From: Thermothelomyces thermophilus ATCC 42464
Taxonomy: Eukaryota; Ascomycota; Sordariomycetes; Sordariales; Chaetomiaceae
Direction: 5' to 3'
DNA: 64,000 nucleotides
Assembly: GCF_000226095.1 (NCBI RefSeq)
Contig: NC_016472.1
Coordinates: 1,488,001-1,552,000 of the forward strand
Shown here: in pieces, positions 1 to 13,064 of the stretch
Layout: every line of letters starts with the position of its first letter
Position numbering within the stretch: position 1 is the first letter of the stretch
Position numbers and translations under genes: made by a program
Notes under the pieces: model-generated
What the model saw: only the letters and a program-made list of their open reading frames with translations
The model's database searches: none
What the model was told of the DNA's origin: nothing

Positions 1-2610
1 TCGTCGGAAATGAGGACTCGAATCCTATCCTCCACGCCGACGATGGTGCCGAAGAATAGGTAGCCCGAAAGCTTGATGATGTTGATCTGGCGGCCGACCT
101 GCCGCAGGTAGTGTTGTTGAGTCGGGTTCCTTCTCACCGTTGACCCGACAATGTCGCCCGAGTAGCTCGCTCTGACGGCGGACACCCTTGATGTCTGGAA
201 CGTCAGGGACATGAACGCGAGTAGGATTCCCACGCCGATGCCGACCACGAAGTCATAAGTTCCCATGACTAAAACAATCACCAGGACGGTAAAATATTCG
301 ACCGGCTTCAGCTTCTTCCTCGGCTGCCACACGGCCTCGAGAAGAAGCTCAAAACCAAGGTCAAAGATGAGCACACCGACCATCATAACGGGGATGTAGC
401 CGATCAGCGAGGGGCCGATTAGCATGACCAAGAAGGTGAACAATGCTAGCTCGAACCCGGCCAGGCGGGTGTTACCACCGGAGCGCATGAAGAATAGACT
501 GTTGGAATAGACGAGGTAGTTCTGGATGCTACCTGCCGCGCCAGAGAGAAAGTTCGAGTACCCGTGCAGCTTGAGCTCGTGGTCGAGGTTGGCGTGATCC
601 TCGCCCGTGTTCAGAGCTAAGGCCGGGACATTGATGGGAACGTGGAGCACGCCAAAGAAGGTCAAGGCGAACATTGCTGGGATGCACTGTGCAATAGCCC
701 CCCAGTGGACCAGTTTCAGTTCTGCACTACTCGTTAGCTATGGGCCGGTTTGGACGTGCAAATGTGGGGAGAATTTACTGTATAGCGTATAGAAATACCA
801 CCAAGGTTCCCCTGCGGGCGGGCCTTCGAATATCCAGCCGCTGTCCCTGAGGGTGTCCGGATTCAGCAGGTTCAAAGCACCGGTCACCGCGTAGAAGACC
901 GCGGGTATCATGAGAATGTAGAGCGGGAGGAAATATTTGGACGTGATCCTGGACTGCCCGTAGAATAAGATCACGGCCAGGGTAAGGGGGATGATCCATA
1001 GGGGAACGGTGTCGGCCTGCATGAGCCGTTTGAGTGTGTCCAGGTTATAGCTGAACTTCCCGTCCATCCTCGCTGTTACTTCAAATCCCGTAGCAATCAG
1101 GAACCACCCAACACCTCCGATGCAGCCGATCAGGATGTGCCGAGGGATGAAGCCGACGAGGTAGCCAAACTTGAACTTCCCCATCAGGTAAAACACAGCG
1201 CCAGTAAGCATCGAGCTTAGCGCGTACGATGTAATAGTCGTTGCAATAACAGCGTCTGGATTCTCTTGCCCGACTATCTCCGTGATGGTGCCAGCCATGT
1301 TGTGAAAAAAGGGCACGACTTCGATCTGCCTGATGTGAGACGATGCCGGATGTATGCAGGGGGTGGGGGGGGGTTATGGAGGACTCACCAACTCAGAGCC
1401 AACGCCACCCTTGAATATGCTCCCCGATGAGAATGTTAGCTGCGAAATTATACAGCTGACGTAGAACATTGATATCCCGGCAGACCCTAAGCTCGCGAAG
1501 ATGGGGCTTCCCAGGGGGAACAAGATCATGCCTGTGCCGAGTCAGCGGACGAACAACCAAAATCAAACGATGAAGCTCACCGTATGACAGTGCGTCCAAG
1601 ATGTTGAGAAGCAACCCGACGACGACGGCGGGAAGACAGGCAATCGGAGCGACAACAACATTTTCCCAAAGGAGATGGCGATCCCAACGCTTCGGGTTGC
1701 CAATGGTCGGGAGGATAATAACCACTCGGGCCCCGGTTTCCCGCAGGGAATCGGCCGTTCTTGCCAGCCACTTCTTTCGGTGAAGACTCTTCCGGCCCTC
1801 CAAGTCGGCATCTTGATGATCCTGGTCGCCAGCCCCGTAGCTCCCCCCCGAACGTTCCCACGCTGCGGCAGCCAGCAACGGCGATGTCTCGTTGGTGTTG
1901 TCCGAATGATCCGGACGGGCATCCAACGGCCGATACTCGACGGTTTGTACCCTGCTCAGAGGGGCCCCTTCCTCGTCGTCAGTTTCCTCGGCTGGGACGC
2001 CGCCCTCATGTGAATTGGGCTCCTTTGGCGCAATGAAGTTGTCTTTGTCCGGTGGTGACCTCTTCAACATAGTTGTGAGCATCGAAGGACCGGCAGGCTC
2101 GTGAGTGTCTTGGGGAGAGGGCGGCTCTGAAACTTCGGCTATTGTATCGGTGGACCGTGACGGGCCTGACTCGGGACCAGGTGACTCCACGGAAGGTCGC
2201 GGTTTTGGGGAGGACGCAGATTGCGCTCGGCGAGGGAACGGGCTGCTCCTGGCGTCCGGCTTGTCAGAGAGAAAGTAGTCGGCTATCTCGGCGGTTTCCT
2301 CGCGCACTGAGCGTGCCGACTCTGCACTGTCGAGCGGTGCTGGTCCCTGGTTGTCAGCATCAGCCCTCCCGCGTAAGCTTTGGCAAGGAGCCTCACCTAG
2401 ACGGCCTCTGACGGTACCATGGATGAAGGACCTCAGAGGTTCCCGGTACGTGACTGAACCCGCCGAAGAAGACAGTAACTTTCCATCATTGCTGGTTTTG
2501 CGGGAGAGCTGTAGTTGGCTTGAGGCGGATGGGGGTTCTTCTTCTTGCGAATGGGACGAGGCGAAGGAGGGACTCCTCCGCCACGAGCGGCCGAGACCCG
2601 GCGACGACAT
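1..2610 (-). CDS. SulP/SLC26-family vacuolar transporter, VSB1-like (3' end beyond window)
   Basis: Multi-pass SulP-type transporter of the group that includes yeast YGR125W/Vsb1, a vacuolar membrane protein linked to basic amino acid uptake. Four exons are visible on the minus strand: 2610-1581, 1531-1389, 1325-779 and 721 to the window edge; all junctions are GT-AG and keep frame. The first ~280 residues are a hydrophilic Ser/Pro-rich cytosolic extension. Hydrophobic segments begin near 'VVVAPIACLPAVVVGLLLNI' and continue through 'GSAGISMFYVSCIISQLTFS' and 'ALTFFGVLHVPINVPAL'. The last visible residues enter the region before a STAS domain, so the STAS and any C-terminal regulatory domain lie outside the window. 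The start is the first ATG of the long frame. The transported substrate cannot be deduced; 'sulfate transporter' would be the generic family label. Confidence 0.85.
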
Positions 2611-3950
2611 GATGAAATGGGTAACAGATGGTTAAGGCGTGGTCTGCAGCAGATTTGCCAACAGCGTGTACATGGCGGTTCCACCAGGGCAAACGACACA
2701 GACCCTTGCGATGACGAGCAACTTGCGCAAGGTAGGTCGATGCATGGGATGTACCGAGCGCCGGAAAGGGAAGCAACGGGGGCTGCAACGGGGCTTGCAG
2801 CTGGCTGGAGGATTGGAGTCGACAGCAGCTCCTAAAGCAGCTGGATTACCGACCCGCGCGGGACAACTGGTTGATTCGAGCAGCACATCAAGCAGCGGGC
2901 GGAATGGGTAACATGATGGAATCGGCAACGGAAATAAGGTTACCATGTGAAGGCGATCGATCACAGATAAGCCGCAAGACGGGCCGTGGTATTTTCAATT
3001 GGTGTGGGCCCCACCTGTGCGCTATGGAATGTCGTAACTTCCGGCCAACAGTCCATGGTATCCAAGCACTCACTTACTAGTGTACTGGTATGGGTACAGA
3101 TTCCTCTACATTCCAAACTTTCAGCCGCTAGCACTGTGCTGAAGCCCGGCATGCTACCGTACGGGTCCAATTCACATGAAGGCCTGGACCGTTGACAGAC
3201 GCCGGTCGGCGGGGCAGAACGACGGGCAAATGTAGGATGATGCAATAACAGTGTGGATTGACTTTTTGAGCTGCTGGGGCAGCCAAGGCACGTCCTGGGA
3301 CTGGAGAAAGCACCTGCTCCATGGGAATCAAGTCCGATCTAAATTGCTAAGCATAATCGTGTAGTTGTGCCATATCTTCAATTCTCTTCAAATTCAAAAC
3401 CAACCTCTACGAGTCTTGTTTTCCTAGAGACCTTAGCTACAACTTGTTTACTGCATCGTGATCTGGTCTCAGAGCGATACAGTACACCCACTGTGAACTG
3501 CCGCCTCCCGATTGGCAAGAAATTTTCCAGGCCAGCCGGTGCTGCAGGTCTGTTGAATGCCTGCAAGGCCGCGGATATGCACGTCCGCGTTCCGGCACGG
3601 ACACGGCGGGTGCCGCCGAGCGGGGCGCATCAGTACTGCGTAAGGACTACATAGCATGGCGCCATGGTTATATGGCATTGCCGCTTGCTCCCTGGTGTTC
3701 GCGCAAAAGGGACCTCGTCTTCTGCCACCATTGTGGCGAGCTACCGCCCAGTCTGTACCACCTTCCGCGAACTCGATCACCCACCCGTATGAGTGGCCAC
3801 AGGCCAAGGCGAATCTTGAACTATCCTTGGACCCATGCCTTTTATACCATGCTGCCTTAACGTATCGGTGGACGGATGTGCGAAGGTCCGGTCGGAATCC
3901 CTTGGCCTTTTCAAAGTACCAAGAAACGCTTCAATAGAACGGAAGGAGCT
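2611..3950. other. Intergenic: 5' side of VSB1-like gene, 3' side of PSF1
   Basis: No gene recognised. ORFs here are short, overlap on both strands and resemble nothing known. The part next to 2610 should hold the promoter and leader of the VSB1-like gene, and the part near 3950 the PSF1 3' UTR. Confidence 0.6.
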
Positions 3951-4733
3951 TCAACCAAGCTTTTGGAGGTAGCCTTGGGCGATCAATCGTTCCACATCAC
4001 CTTGGCGGACATAAAATTGACTGTTCTTTGTCAAGTTGATGGCGCTGCAAGACAAATCAGCTCCGCTCCCCAGCTCGGGATGGGAGGACCCCGGAAATAA
4101 CCTGACGGAGACCTACCCATATTCTGTTTGGATCTCGCCCGCATCCTTCAGCACCCGCACATCGATGAATAGATCCCTTGGCGGCTCGAGACTCCCGGTC
4201 AAGTCAATATCTGTCCATTGTCCCTTGTAGGCAGCGAGTAAATCTCCGTATTGGCGAACGTAATCCTCTTCCTGAGGGCTCAGACTGCTGCTTCCTCCGC
4301 TCTCGGCGGCAAGCGCGCCATTAGCGCCACCTGCCTGTTGACCAGCAAAGTCGAGAATGTCGACCCCCTTCCAGACCAGCTCCTCGAGCTTGTCGGTACG
4401 CGTCCTGTGGTATGCAAGAAGGCAGCGTTTGTTCCTGCGCATGGACAGGTGGTTGACCAGCAAGGTGCATGCCGTGGCTTGGTCTGCTGAGGGGTCGAAC
4501 GAACCCTGGAATGGCTCGAGCAGGCTCGCCACATCTTTGTCCAAGTCTCGCACCTCTCGGGTCACAGCACGGACAAGCTCGGTCTGATACGGCGGCAGAT
4601 GCGCCAGGTTCTGTGTTCGTTTGGCATGTTGAACCTGGTATGAGGGGGTCAGTGATGAGAATGAGAGAACGATAGACTGGCAGCTAGAACAGTTCCGTAC
4701 CAATTTGTTGCCCAGATCTCCGTACATAGGCAT
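3951..4733 (-). CDS. PSF1: GINS complex subunit Psf1
   Basis: Psf1 is one of four GINS subunits; GINS joins Cdc45 and Mcm2-7 in the CMG replicative helicase in the nucleus. Three exons: 4733-4701, 4634 to about 4116, and a last exon ending at 3951. The final intron splits a Gly codon (GG|C) after 'GEIQTEY'. Strong family signatures are 'MYGDLGNKL', 'RTQNLAHLPPYQTELVRAV', 'LSMRRNKRCLLAYHRTRTDK', 'GSLEPPRDLFIDVRVLKDAG' and the terminal 'FYVRQGDVERLIAQGYLQKL', which forms the small C-terminal beta domain. Length is about 200 residues, as usual for fungal Psf1. Two in-frame ATGs stand two codons apart (MPMYG); homologues start at MYG, so the second may be the true start. A Gly/Ala/Ser-rich insert separates the helical and beta domains. 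Confidence 0.93.
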
Positions 4734-6002
4734 CTTAAAGAAGCTTTGCTGGACCGTCCAGTTGAATTAAGTTATGTTGAAGGCGCGTGCAGACTTTAAA
4801 AATCGACTGTTGATAGTTTGGAGGGCCAGGAGCGAGTTGCGTCGCGCCGCGTCGGGATTGCCAGATGCTAGGTGCAGGGCATCAATTGGACAGCGCAGTT
4901 GTCCCCACTTTCACTTCATGCTACTCTGCTTGTCCTATGTCATCCGTATGTATGTAATCCGTACACAAGTAGTTGCCTTTACAAGGCTCCTGCCTACTCG
5001 TAAACTTAATAGCACGTTTTTCAAGTAGCCACATCATTGATGATATTCAGCAAGCAAGCCTCTATCCGATCGAGATTGGGACATGTTGACATGGGTGGAA
5101 TCGGCCAGGAGCTTGATTCCCTAGCGAATGGATTTATCGGAGGCACACATATATATTTCTTGTTTTGCTGTTGATTTTGGAGTGCTATAGGTTCCCAGTA
5201 GAGGGCACAATTGAACCTGCTACAAGACGAAGCGTACTACCAACCAATAAGTCCGGTGGCGCTGAGCGTCATCAGCAACACCTACTAAGCCGGATAACAC
5301 CCAAGAGCTTTAGAGAAACAACGGTTCCGTGGTTTCCGTAGTTGGACCGGTTGGGGATTCAACGACAAGCAGACGTGATCCGTGGAAAGCCTTTCGGAAC
5401 AAGGTCAACCATCTGCGCGCAGAAATGATTAGCGAATGCCGGGGAAAACAGTTCCATAACGCCAAAATATAGAATATAGAATCAGAAACGCATGTCAATG
5501 CAGGAGTTTGTCCTCATCTGCAGGTCTTGAGGCTGCTCGGCAACACGGACCAAAATGTATCATCAGAAAAAGATAGAATGATTGTCGGGAAGCAGATCAG
5601 AGCAAACCGAAGGGTACATACCTTACACATCACTGGGCAAAATTGTTGACAACCAGTTGGCCGCCAACAACTAACACCTTTGGCCGTCTTGCCGGATATT
5701 GGAAAGAAGCGAAAAAAAAAAATCCGTTATTTTGAACTCCTTAAAAAGTCAATAATGGAAGCACGGACCCAGACCCAACCAACAAAACGATGGAGCTCTG
5801 ATAAGATAAGAGAGCGGGTGGGTCTGAGAAGCTGCGAGAGCATTCGTCACAAGTTCCAGCTCTCTGGCGCATCGCATGGCCGCTTTAGGATCGCCACCGT
5901 TTTCGGATGTTCGGGACGGACATTAGAGATGCGAGATACGCTTTGCATCTGCGCTATTGATGCAATTATCTCTGTTCCCGATCTTGAAACCAATTTCGTA
6001 AG
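4734..6002. other. Intergenic: divergent PSF1 / HSP78 upstream region
   Basis: No gene seen. AT-richer than its surroundings with A-tracts near 5710. It lies between divergently transcribed PSF1 and HSP78 and must contain both promoters. I looked for perfect heat-shock elements (alternating TTC/GAA) before HSP78 and found only imperfect ones, for example near 5908. Confidence 0.55.
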
Positions 6003-6908
6003 ATGCAAGCAAGACTACAACTAGCAGCGTCAACTGCCTCGAGGCGGCTCGCCGCTGCTTCGAGGGGCGGCTCCTTGCGACAGCCTCAAATTCCACGGTC
6101 ACTTTCGGCTGCCCCGCGGATAACGGCGGCCACGAACTCCCTACGGCTTCTTCCCAGCGTCGCAATCCGAACATACTCCAATGGCAGACCACATCCGCCC
6201 GGCGGCACGCACCGCATGAATCTCGGAGGCGAGCCAGAAAAGCCGGCGCTCGAGCAATACGGAGTCGACCTGACAGCGAAAGCGAAGGCGGGCAAGTTGG
6301 ACCCTGTCATCGGACGATCGGCTGAGATTCAGCGGACAATACAAATCCTCTCCCGGCGGACGAAGAACAATCCCGTCCTGATCGGCAGCGCCGGTGTTGG
6401 CAAGACGGCTGTTCTTGAAGGGCTGGCTCTGGAGATTGTGCGGGGTGCTGTCCCAGAGAGTATCAAGAACAAACGGGTCGTTGCTCTTGATCTCGGATCC
6501 CTTATTGCCGGCGCAAAGTTCAGAGGAGACTTCGAGGAGCGACTCAAGAAGGTGCTGACCGAGGTCCAACAATCAAACGGCGAGGTCATTCTCTTCATCG
6601 ACGAGCTCCATACCCTTCTCGGGCTCGGCAAGGCCGAGGGTTCCATCGACGCGTCGAACCTTATAAAGCCCGCTCTCTCGAGGGGCGAACTACAATGCTG
6701 CGGCGCCACGACGCTGGCCGAGTACCGACAGATTGAGAAGGACGTTGCTCTCGCCCGACGATTTCAGCCGATCCTCGTCAGCGAGCCAACGGTCCAAGAC
6801 ACAATCAGCATCCTTCGCGGTATCAAGGACAAGTATGAGGTTCACCACGGTGTCCGTATCACCGACGGCGCGCTGGTTGCCGCCGCAACATTGTCGAACC
6901 GTTACATT

Positions 6909-6940
<32 letters not shown>

Positions 6941-8429
6941 TCTGATGGACGAAGCCGCAAGCTCCCTTAGGCTACAGCAAGAAAGCAAACCAGAGGATAT
7001 CCTGCGGCTCGATCAGAAGATCATGACCGTTCAGATTGAGCTCGAGAGCCTCCGGAAAGAAAAGGACGTCGCAAGCAAAGAGCGGCGGGAGAAGCTGGAG
7101 GCCGATCTCAGCAAGTACCAAGAAGAAGCGCGAGCCTTGTCAGAGAAGTGGGAGAAAGAAAAGGCCGAGATCGACGCCATCAAACAGACTCAAGCCGAGC
7201 TCGACAAAGCCCGGATAGAATTGGAGATGGCGCAGCGGGAAGGCAATTTTGCCAGGGCGTCCGAGCTGAGATTCGGCGTCATTCCCAACCTCGAGAAGAA
7301 ACTGCCAAAGGACGGCGAGAGGCCAGCGGACGAGGGCGCTTTGATCCATGACTCGGTCACAGCAGACGATATCGCCAACGTTGTCTCGAGGGTCACCGGA
7401 ATTCCAGTCTCGAAGCTCACGAGCGGTCACACTGAGAGACTGATCCACATGGAGGATATCCTACGCGAGTCTGTCCGTGGCCAAGACGAGGCCCTCAAGG
7501 CAGTCGCAGATGCGGTGAGGATGCAGAGAGCCGGCCTCAGCGGCGAGAACCGGCCGCTCGCGTCCTTCTTCTTCCTCGGCCCCACCGGCGTCGGCAAGAC
7601 GGAGCTGTGCAAGAAGCTCGCCGGCTTTCTCTTCTCCACCGAATCCGCCGTCGTCCGTTTTGACATGAGCGAGTTCCAGGAGAAGCATACCATCTCCCGC
7701 CTGATCGGTGCTCCTTCGGGCTACGTCGGCTACGAGGACGCTGGCCAGCTGACCGAAGCCGTCCGGCGCAAGCCCTACGCAGTGCTCCTCTTTGACGAGT
7801 TCGAGAAGGCGCACCGCGACATTTCGGCCCTGCTCCTCCAGGTCCTGGACGAGGGCTACCTGACGGACGCCCAGGGCCACAAGGTCGACTTCAGAAACAC
7901 CATCATCGTCCTCACCTCCAACCTGGGGGCCGACATCCTGGTCGGTGCGGACCCCATCCACCCGTACCAAGAAACCGCCGATGGCGAGATTGATCCCAAG
8001 GTCAAATCCGCCGTCATGGACGTCGTCTCGTCGCAGTACCCGCCCGAGTTCCTCAACCGCATCGACTCCTTCATCGTCTTCAAGCGCCTCTCGCTGCCGG
8101 CGCTGCGCGACATCGTCGACATCCGCCTCCGGGAGCTGCAGGAGCGGCTCGGCGACCGGCGCATCACGCTGAGCGCGGCCGACGACGTGCGCCAGTGGCT
8201 GGCCGAGCGCGGCTACGACCCCAAGTTCGGCGCCCGCCCGCTCAACCGCCTGATCACGACGCAGATCGGCAACGGGCTCGCCGACAAGATCATCCGCGGA
8301 GAGATCAAGACGGGCGACACTGCCGTCGTGACGGTGAACGACGACAAGAACGGACTGACCATCTCGGCCCTGCACGGCGGCGCCGGCGACGGCGGCGCGG
8401 CGGAACAGGAGACCGCGGCCACGGCCTGA
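6003..8429 (+). CDS. HSP78: Mitochondrial Hsp100/ClpB disaggregase Hsp78
   Basis: AAA+ chaperone of the mitochondrial matrix that, with mtHsp70, resolubilises aggregated proteins. Single exon, 808 residues. Residues 1-60 are Arg/Ala/Ser-rich without acidic residues, a matrix presequence. The ClpB N-domain is absent, as in yeast Hsp78. NBD1 has Walker A 'GSAGVGKTA' (~128) and Walker B '[10 protein letters not shown]'. A Lys/Glu-rich M-domain coiled coil follows at ~330-420. NBD2 has Walker A 'GPTGVGKTE' (~525), Walker B '[12 protein letters not shown]' and the C-terminal '[14 protein letters not shown]' sensor-2 motif. The tail is Gly/Ala-rich. All catalytic motifs look intact. The start is the first ATG, directly ahead of the presequence. 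Confidence 0.95.
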
Positions 8430-9629
8430 CGCTAGATGCTCGGCATCCTTTGGCTATTGATGACGATTTACGATGATTTTTATTTTGTGTACAATAATGT
8501 ATATTATTTTGGGGTATATCCGTTTTTTGTTGTCGGACTCGCCACGTCGTCATTGGAAAAGCGTTCCGCGGAAGGGAGAAATCATTTACGGGGTGTTTGA
8601 AAGGATGGCATGCCACCGGCGGGATAGAAGGTTGTCAGCCTCAAGGAACGGAAGCATATCATGTACAGTATAAATGTAGCTAGCATACTAGGTAGCTCCA
8701 AGCCCACTCAATCCAAAAAAATTCCGTCATGTTCATTTTCCATCACGTTCATCTTTCGTGCGTCTTTCCCGCCCCACCACCGGCTTAACCTCGCAGGCAA
8801 TATATGCGCCTCGACGGAGTCCTTACTTGAGTAGTAGAACGACATAGCATCGTATATTGTACACCTTTCAGATCCCGAGGACGAATTCATGGCGCCCATG
8901 GTTCCCTGGAAGGGGCCGATCGAAATTAATGTCCTCCATATCTAGACGGACTCCAGTCTCCTTGACCTGCCTGAGCGGTATAGACAAATACACACACCCC
9001 CGTACACACACTCTCTCCCGCACACTTGCACACACTAGAGTTACTGCCTATTGTTGCACCTGGCGGGCGAACTGGTGGGACAACAGGAGAATTTCAAAGT
9101 AGGAAAAGCAAGAGTAGAAGAAAAAGAGCAGAAACCGCAAAATCGACATTTGATGATTACCCGTACTGTTTACAGCCCTTGCTCGCGTTATACTCCAAGC
9201 ACAACCAAGCACAACCCGCTGCGTGTTTCCCCCGGGCCAGGCACTCGTTCTCTGCTCCGATCCTCTCGGTACAGCACACACGGCGAGGCCACTTGGCCTG
9301 GTCTCTGGTCTGGGGTCGAGGAAAGCAGTGAGTGAACTGTTTGTCTCTCCCTGACGAGTGTATCAAATTGTACATGATCCCAACCCAGTGCGCCCCCTCC
9401 GTCTTTCCGAAAAAGTGACCAGGAGTTTCAAAATGAGTGTCGGCCACCCTCCCCGCGTTCATCTTCTCATTCGTAAGCGGTGGTCACGATGCATGCACCA
9501 AACCGCCAGAGCTGATCTATGGGCTAGTCGACTGTTTGCCTAACGTGGAATATCTGATAGAGCACAATCGAGCCACGCTTGGCTAAAGGGGGGGCGAGGA
9601 GGACCGGTCCCCGGTGTTGCAGGATTGCT
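8430..9629. other. Intergenic: convergent 3' flanks of HSP78 and ARF1
   Basis: No gene seen. Both neighbours end here, so it should hold their 3' UTRs and polyadenylation sites. It contains a degenerate CA-rich stretch near 8988-9036. Confidence 0.6.
8988..9036. repeat. Imperfect CA microsatellite
   Basis: Degenerate run of CA dinucleotides interrupted by CCCC, GT and CTCT blocks, located in the HSP78/ARF1 convergent spacer. Confidence 0.7.
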
Positions 9630-10406
<777 letters not shown>

Positions 10407-10571
10407 TCAAACCGAGAGAAGTAGAGGGGTTGGTATCTGTCGAGGCCCGATATGTAAGCAATCGAACAATGGCGCGAGTGTGCAATGAAGGGGAGGGGGA
10501 GGGGAAAGGCTTTGATGTCTTGTACGAAAGGGATCCGGTAACAATGCGACACGAGAGAATCCGGACTTTTG

Positions 10572-10596
10572 TTTTTTTTTTGGGGGGGGGGGGGGG
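10572..10596. repeat. T10-G15 homopolymer block
   Basis: Ten T followed by fifteen G on the plus strand, that is C15-A10 on the ARF1 sense strand about 190 bases before its ATG, probably in or near the leader. It could be length-variable. Confidence 0.9.
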
Positions 10597-11564
10597 ATGG
10601 TGGTTTTAAAGGCCGCTGACTGGCGTGCGTGATCTGAGGACAGATATGCACAGCGCGTCCTTGGGGGACAGAGGCTCCAAGCATCCCAGACCGCCGGCAA
10701 AGGAAGCTAGTCAGCGACCAGTGGGCAGCGGAATTGTGAGGCAGCCACGCGCAGGCTGGGGTCCTTGGGACGCGCAAGACTTGGGCGTGGATGGGATTTG
10801 GGGCCTTCAGGGACAAAGACGTTCAAAGGCAGCGGGCGGCAGGCAGACCGAGGCAGAAGCCGAAGCCGCTAAATCCACCGGAGAGGAGTCGGCCGATAGA
10901 GAAAGCGACTTACTATTCGGGTATTAATCTCGAAGACAGACCGAGATGGCGACGCGGTTATTTACCGGCGAGTTTGGGCGCTGGTTATGATGCTACGATG
11001 GCGGTGTGAAAGGAAAGCCTTTTGGGGGGGGAAACAGATTGGATTTTGAAAGTTGTTCTCGGGCTGATCCAGGCCAGAGAAGGCAGTGACTGGGGCGCTG
11101 ACCGGGGGTGCGGTCCCATCCAGGGCGTTCCAAGGCCCGTGCACGCTACCTTTAGGACACCTTATCTGCGGACCCGCTGGCTGACAATGGCTCTGCTTGC
11201 CACCGCGTGTCACCTGTACCTGACTTGTACTGGGTTGCCTGGAACAACATTGGACCGGGGCCACCTCCTTTTTTTTCCCTACCTAGTGTACGGAGTACGG
11301 AGTACCTACTGTACCCAGCCTTCAGCAGCTCCGCCCCGAGTCCGGGCCCCAGTCGCCTTCACTGAGAAGGTGCCTGCTGAGTCGGCAACCTGCCCCCGTG
11401 GCCGGCCCACACGCGCACTGTCTGCATTCGTTGCAGTTGTTGGCAGCCAGCCATCCAAGGGGACGACGTCCCCCTGGAGCCGCAACCAACCGACCGCCTA
11501 AAACCCGCCAAGGTGTCCTTGGACGCTCTGACGAATCCCTGAAAGCAGCCGCCCGAAAAAGGAA

Positions 11565-11592
11565 CTGCACTGCACTGCACTGCCCTGCACTG
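11565..11592. repeat. CTGCA pentanucleotide tandem repeat
   Basis: About five near-perfect CTGCA units ending 80 bases before the EMP24 ATG, probably in its promoter or leader. Confidence 0.75.
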
Positions 11593-11672
11593 GGATATCT
11601 GGCAGGAACTCGAAAAATCAAACAAACACAGCGTCGGCGCGGGCCACCACACGACGACAGCAGGCAGCAGCC

Positions 11673-12535
11673 ATGTTTCTCCAAACGGCAGCGAAGCTGC
11701 TGCTCTCAGCAAGCTTGCTGCTGAGCTCGGCAGTGGCGCACAACATCCAGCTCCCGGCGCATGGGCGCGAGTGCTTCCACGAGAACCTGCACTCGGGCGA
11801 CAAGATGACGGTGACCTTCCAGGTTGGCGACCGGGAGTTTGGCAGCGCCGGCAACCTCGACATTGACTTCTGGGTATGACGCTGCGGGAAACATGTTCCC
11901 CCCCCCCCCCCCAAAACCCCTTCCCTTCCCCTCTTCCCCTCTTCCCTCTTCCCTCTTCCCAAGTCGGGGCAATCGATCGATCCGTGCAAACAGTAATATT
12001 TGTTGACACCCTCTCTTTCTCTCTCTCTTTAAGATTACCAACCCCGTGGGCGGGTACGAGGTCAACGACAAGTCGGTGTCGAACGGCGACTTCACGTTCA
12101 ACGCGCGGCACGACGGCAAGTACGTCTACTGCTTCGGCAACGAGCACTGGGGCGCGTCGTCCAAGGAGGTCTCGTTCAACGTGCACGGCATCGTCTACGT
12201 GTCCGAAGCGGACGCGCCGCAGGACCCGCTCGAGGCCGAGGTGCGCAAGCTGTCGGACATGCTGGAGCGGGTCAAGGACGAGCAGGCCTACATCGTCGTG
12301 CGCGAGCGCACCCACCGCAACACGGCCGAGAGCACCAACAGCAGGGTCAAGTGGTGGAACATCTTTGTGATTGGCGTCGTCATTGGCGAGAGCGTCTTCC
12401 AGGTCTGGTGGCTGCGGAGGTTCTTCGAGGTACGTCGGTTGGTGCTGGTGCTGCTGGAGGCTATGGGGAAATTGTTGGAAGAGCGTTCCTGCTAACATCA
12501 GTTCTTCTCTAAATCAGGTCAAGAGGGTTGTTTAA
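11673..12535 (+). CDS. EMP24: p24-beta cargo receptor Emp24 (TMED2-like)
   Basis: p24 family protein cycling between ER and Golgi in COPII and COPI vesicles, involved in GPI-protein export. Three exons: 11673-11873, 12034-12429 and 12518-12535; the last holds only six codons including the stop. 204 residues. Order of parts: signal peptide (1-22), lumenal GOLD domain with two Cys ('GRECFHENL' and 'YVYCFGNEHWG'), coiled coil with 'RERTHRNTAEST', one membrane segment ('IFVIGVVIGESVFQVWWLRR') and a short cytosolic tail 'FFEVKRVV' bearing the di-Phe and terminal VV signals of p24-beta. The match to yeast Emp24 over 'KDEQ-YIV-RERTHRNTAEST' is decisive. Intron 1 contains a C15 run. Confidence 0.95.
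11898..11912. repeat. C15 homopolymer inside EMP24 intron 1
   Basis: Fifteen C on the sense strand about 25 bases after the donor at 11874, followed by a CT-rich stretch up to the acceptor. Confidence 0.9.
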
Positions 12536-13064
12536 TCGGCCATTTCTCGACGTTGTTAGTGTTATTACATTGGCGATGCAAAATCACATATATCAGTATG
12601 TGTGGCGCAAACGGGGAACTCGGAAGACCAAAACGGCGCCGGTGATCTTCTGGTGTAGCGTCTTGGACGACGCGTGTCCCATCAAATATTCCCATGCGTC
12701 CGGGTCCTGTACGATCACCAAGAACATGAACTAAACGAGCCGAAGGACATATCATACGTTGAGAGGTGACAGCCACGACGATAGTAGGGTCATTTACCAT
12801 ATAAAGGGACATAACTGAGACGGATTGTTTTCTCTCTTCGCGAAGGCGCATAATGCATGTCATGTCCAAGCAGAACCATCTGTTTGTTTACATATCTCAT
12901 CATCAAAGCGTAACCCTACAGATCTTCTTCCCTTTCCTAGCACATCATACCCAAACGCCGAAGCTGAACACTCAAGCCAATAAAAAAAAGGAATAAAAGC
13001 AAAATGACAAGGAAAAGGAAAAGGACAAGGGAGGAAAAAGAAGAAAGAAAGAAAAAAACAACCG
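12536..13064. other. Intergenic: convergent 3' flanks of EMP24 and the DUF3405 gene
   Basis: No gene seen. A purine-rich A/G stretch (about 12981-13060) directly adjoins the stop codon of the DUF3405 gene. Confidence 0.6.

Noticed and set aside
7461-8375. 304-codon minus-strand ORF
   Set aside because: Antisense to HSP78 NBD2.
11022-11501. 159-codon plus-strand ORF before EMP24
   Set aside because: Promoter-region ORF with no conserved features and an overlapping antisense ORF.
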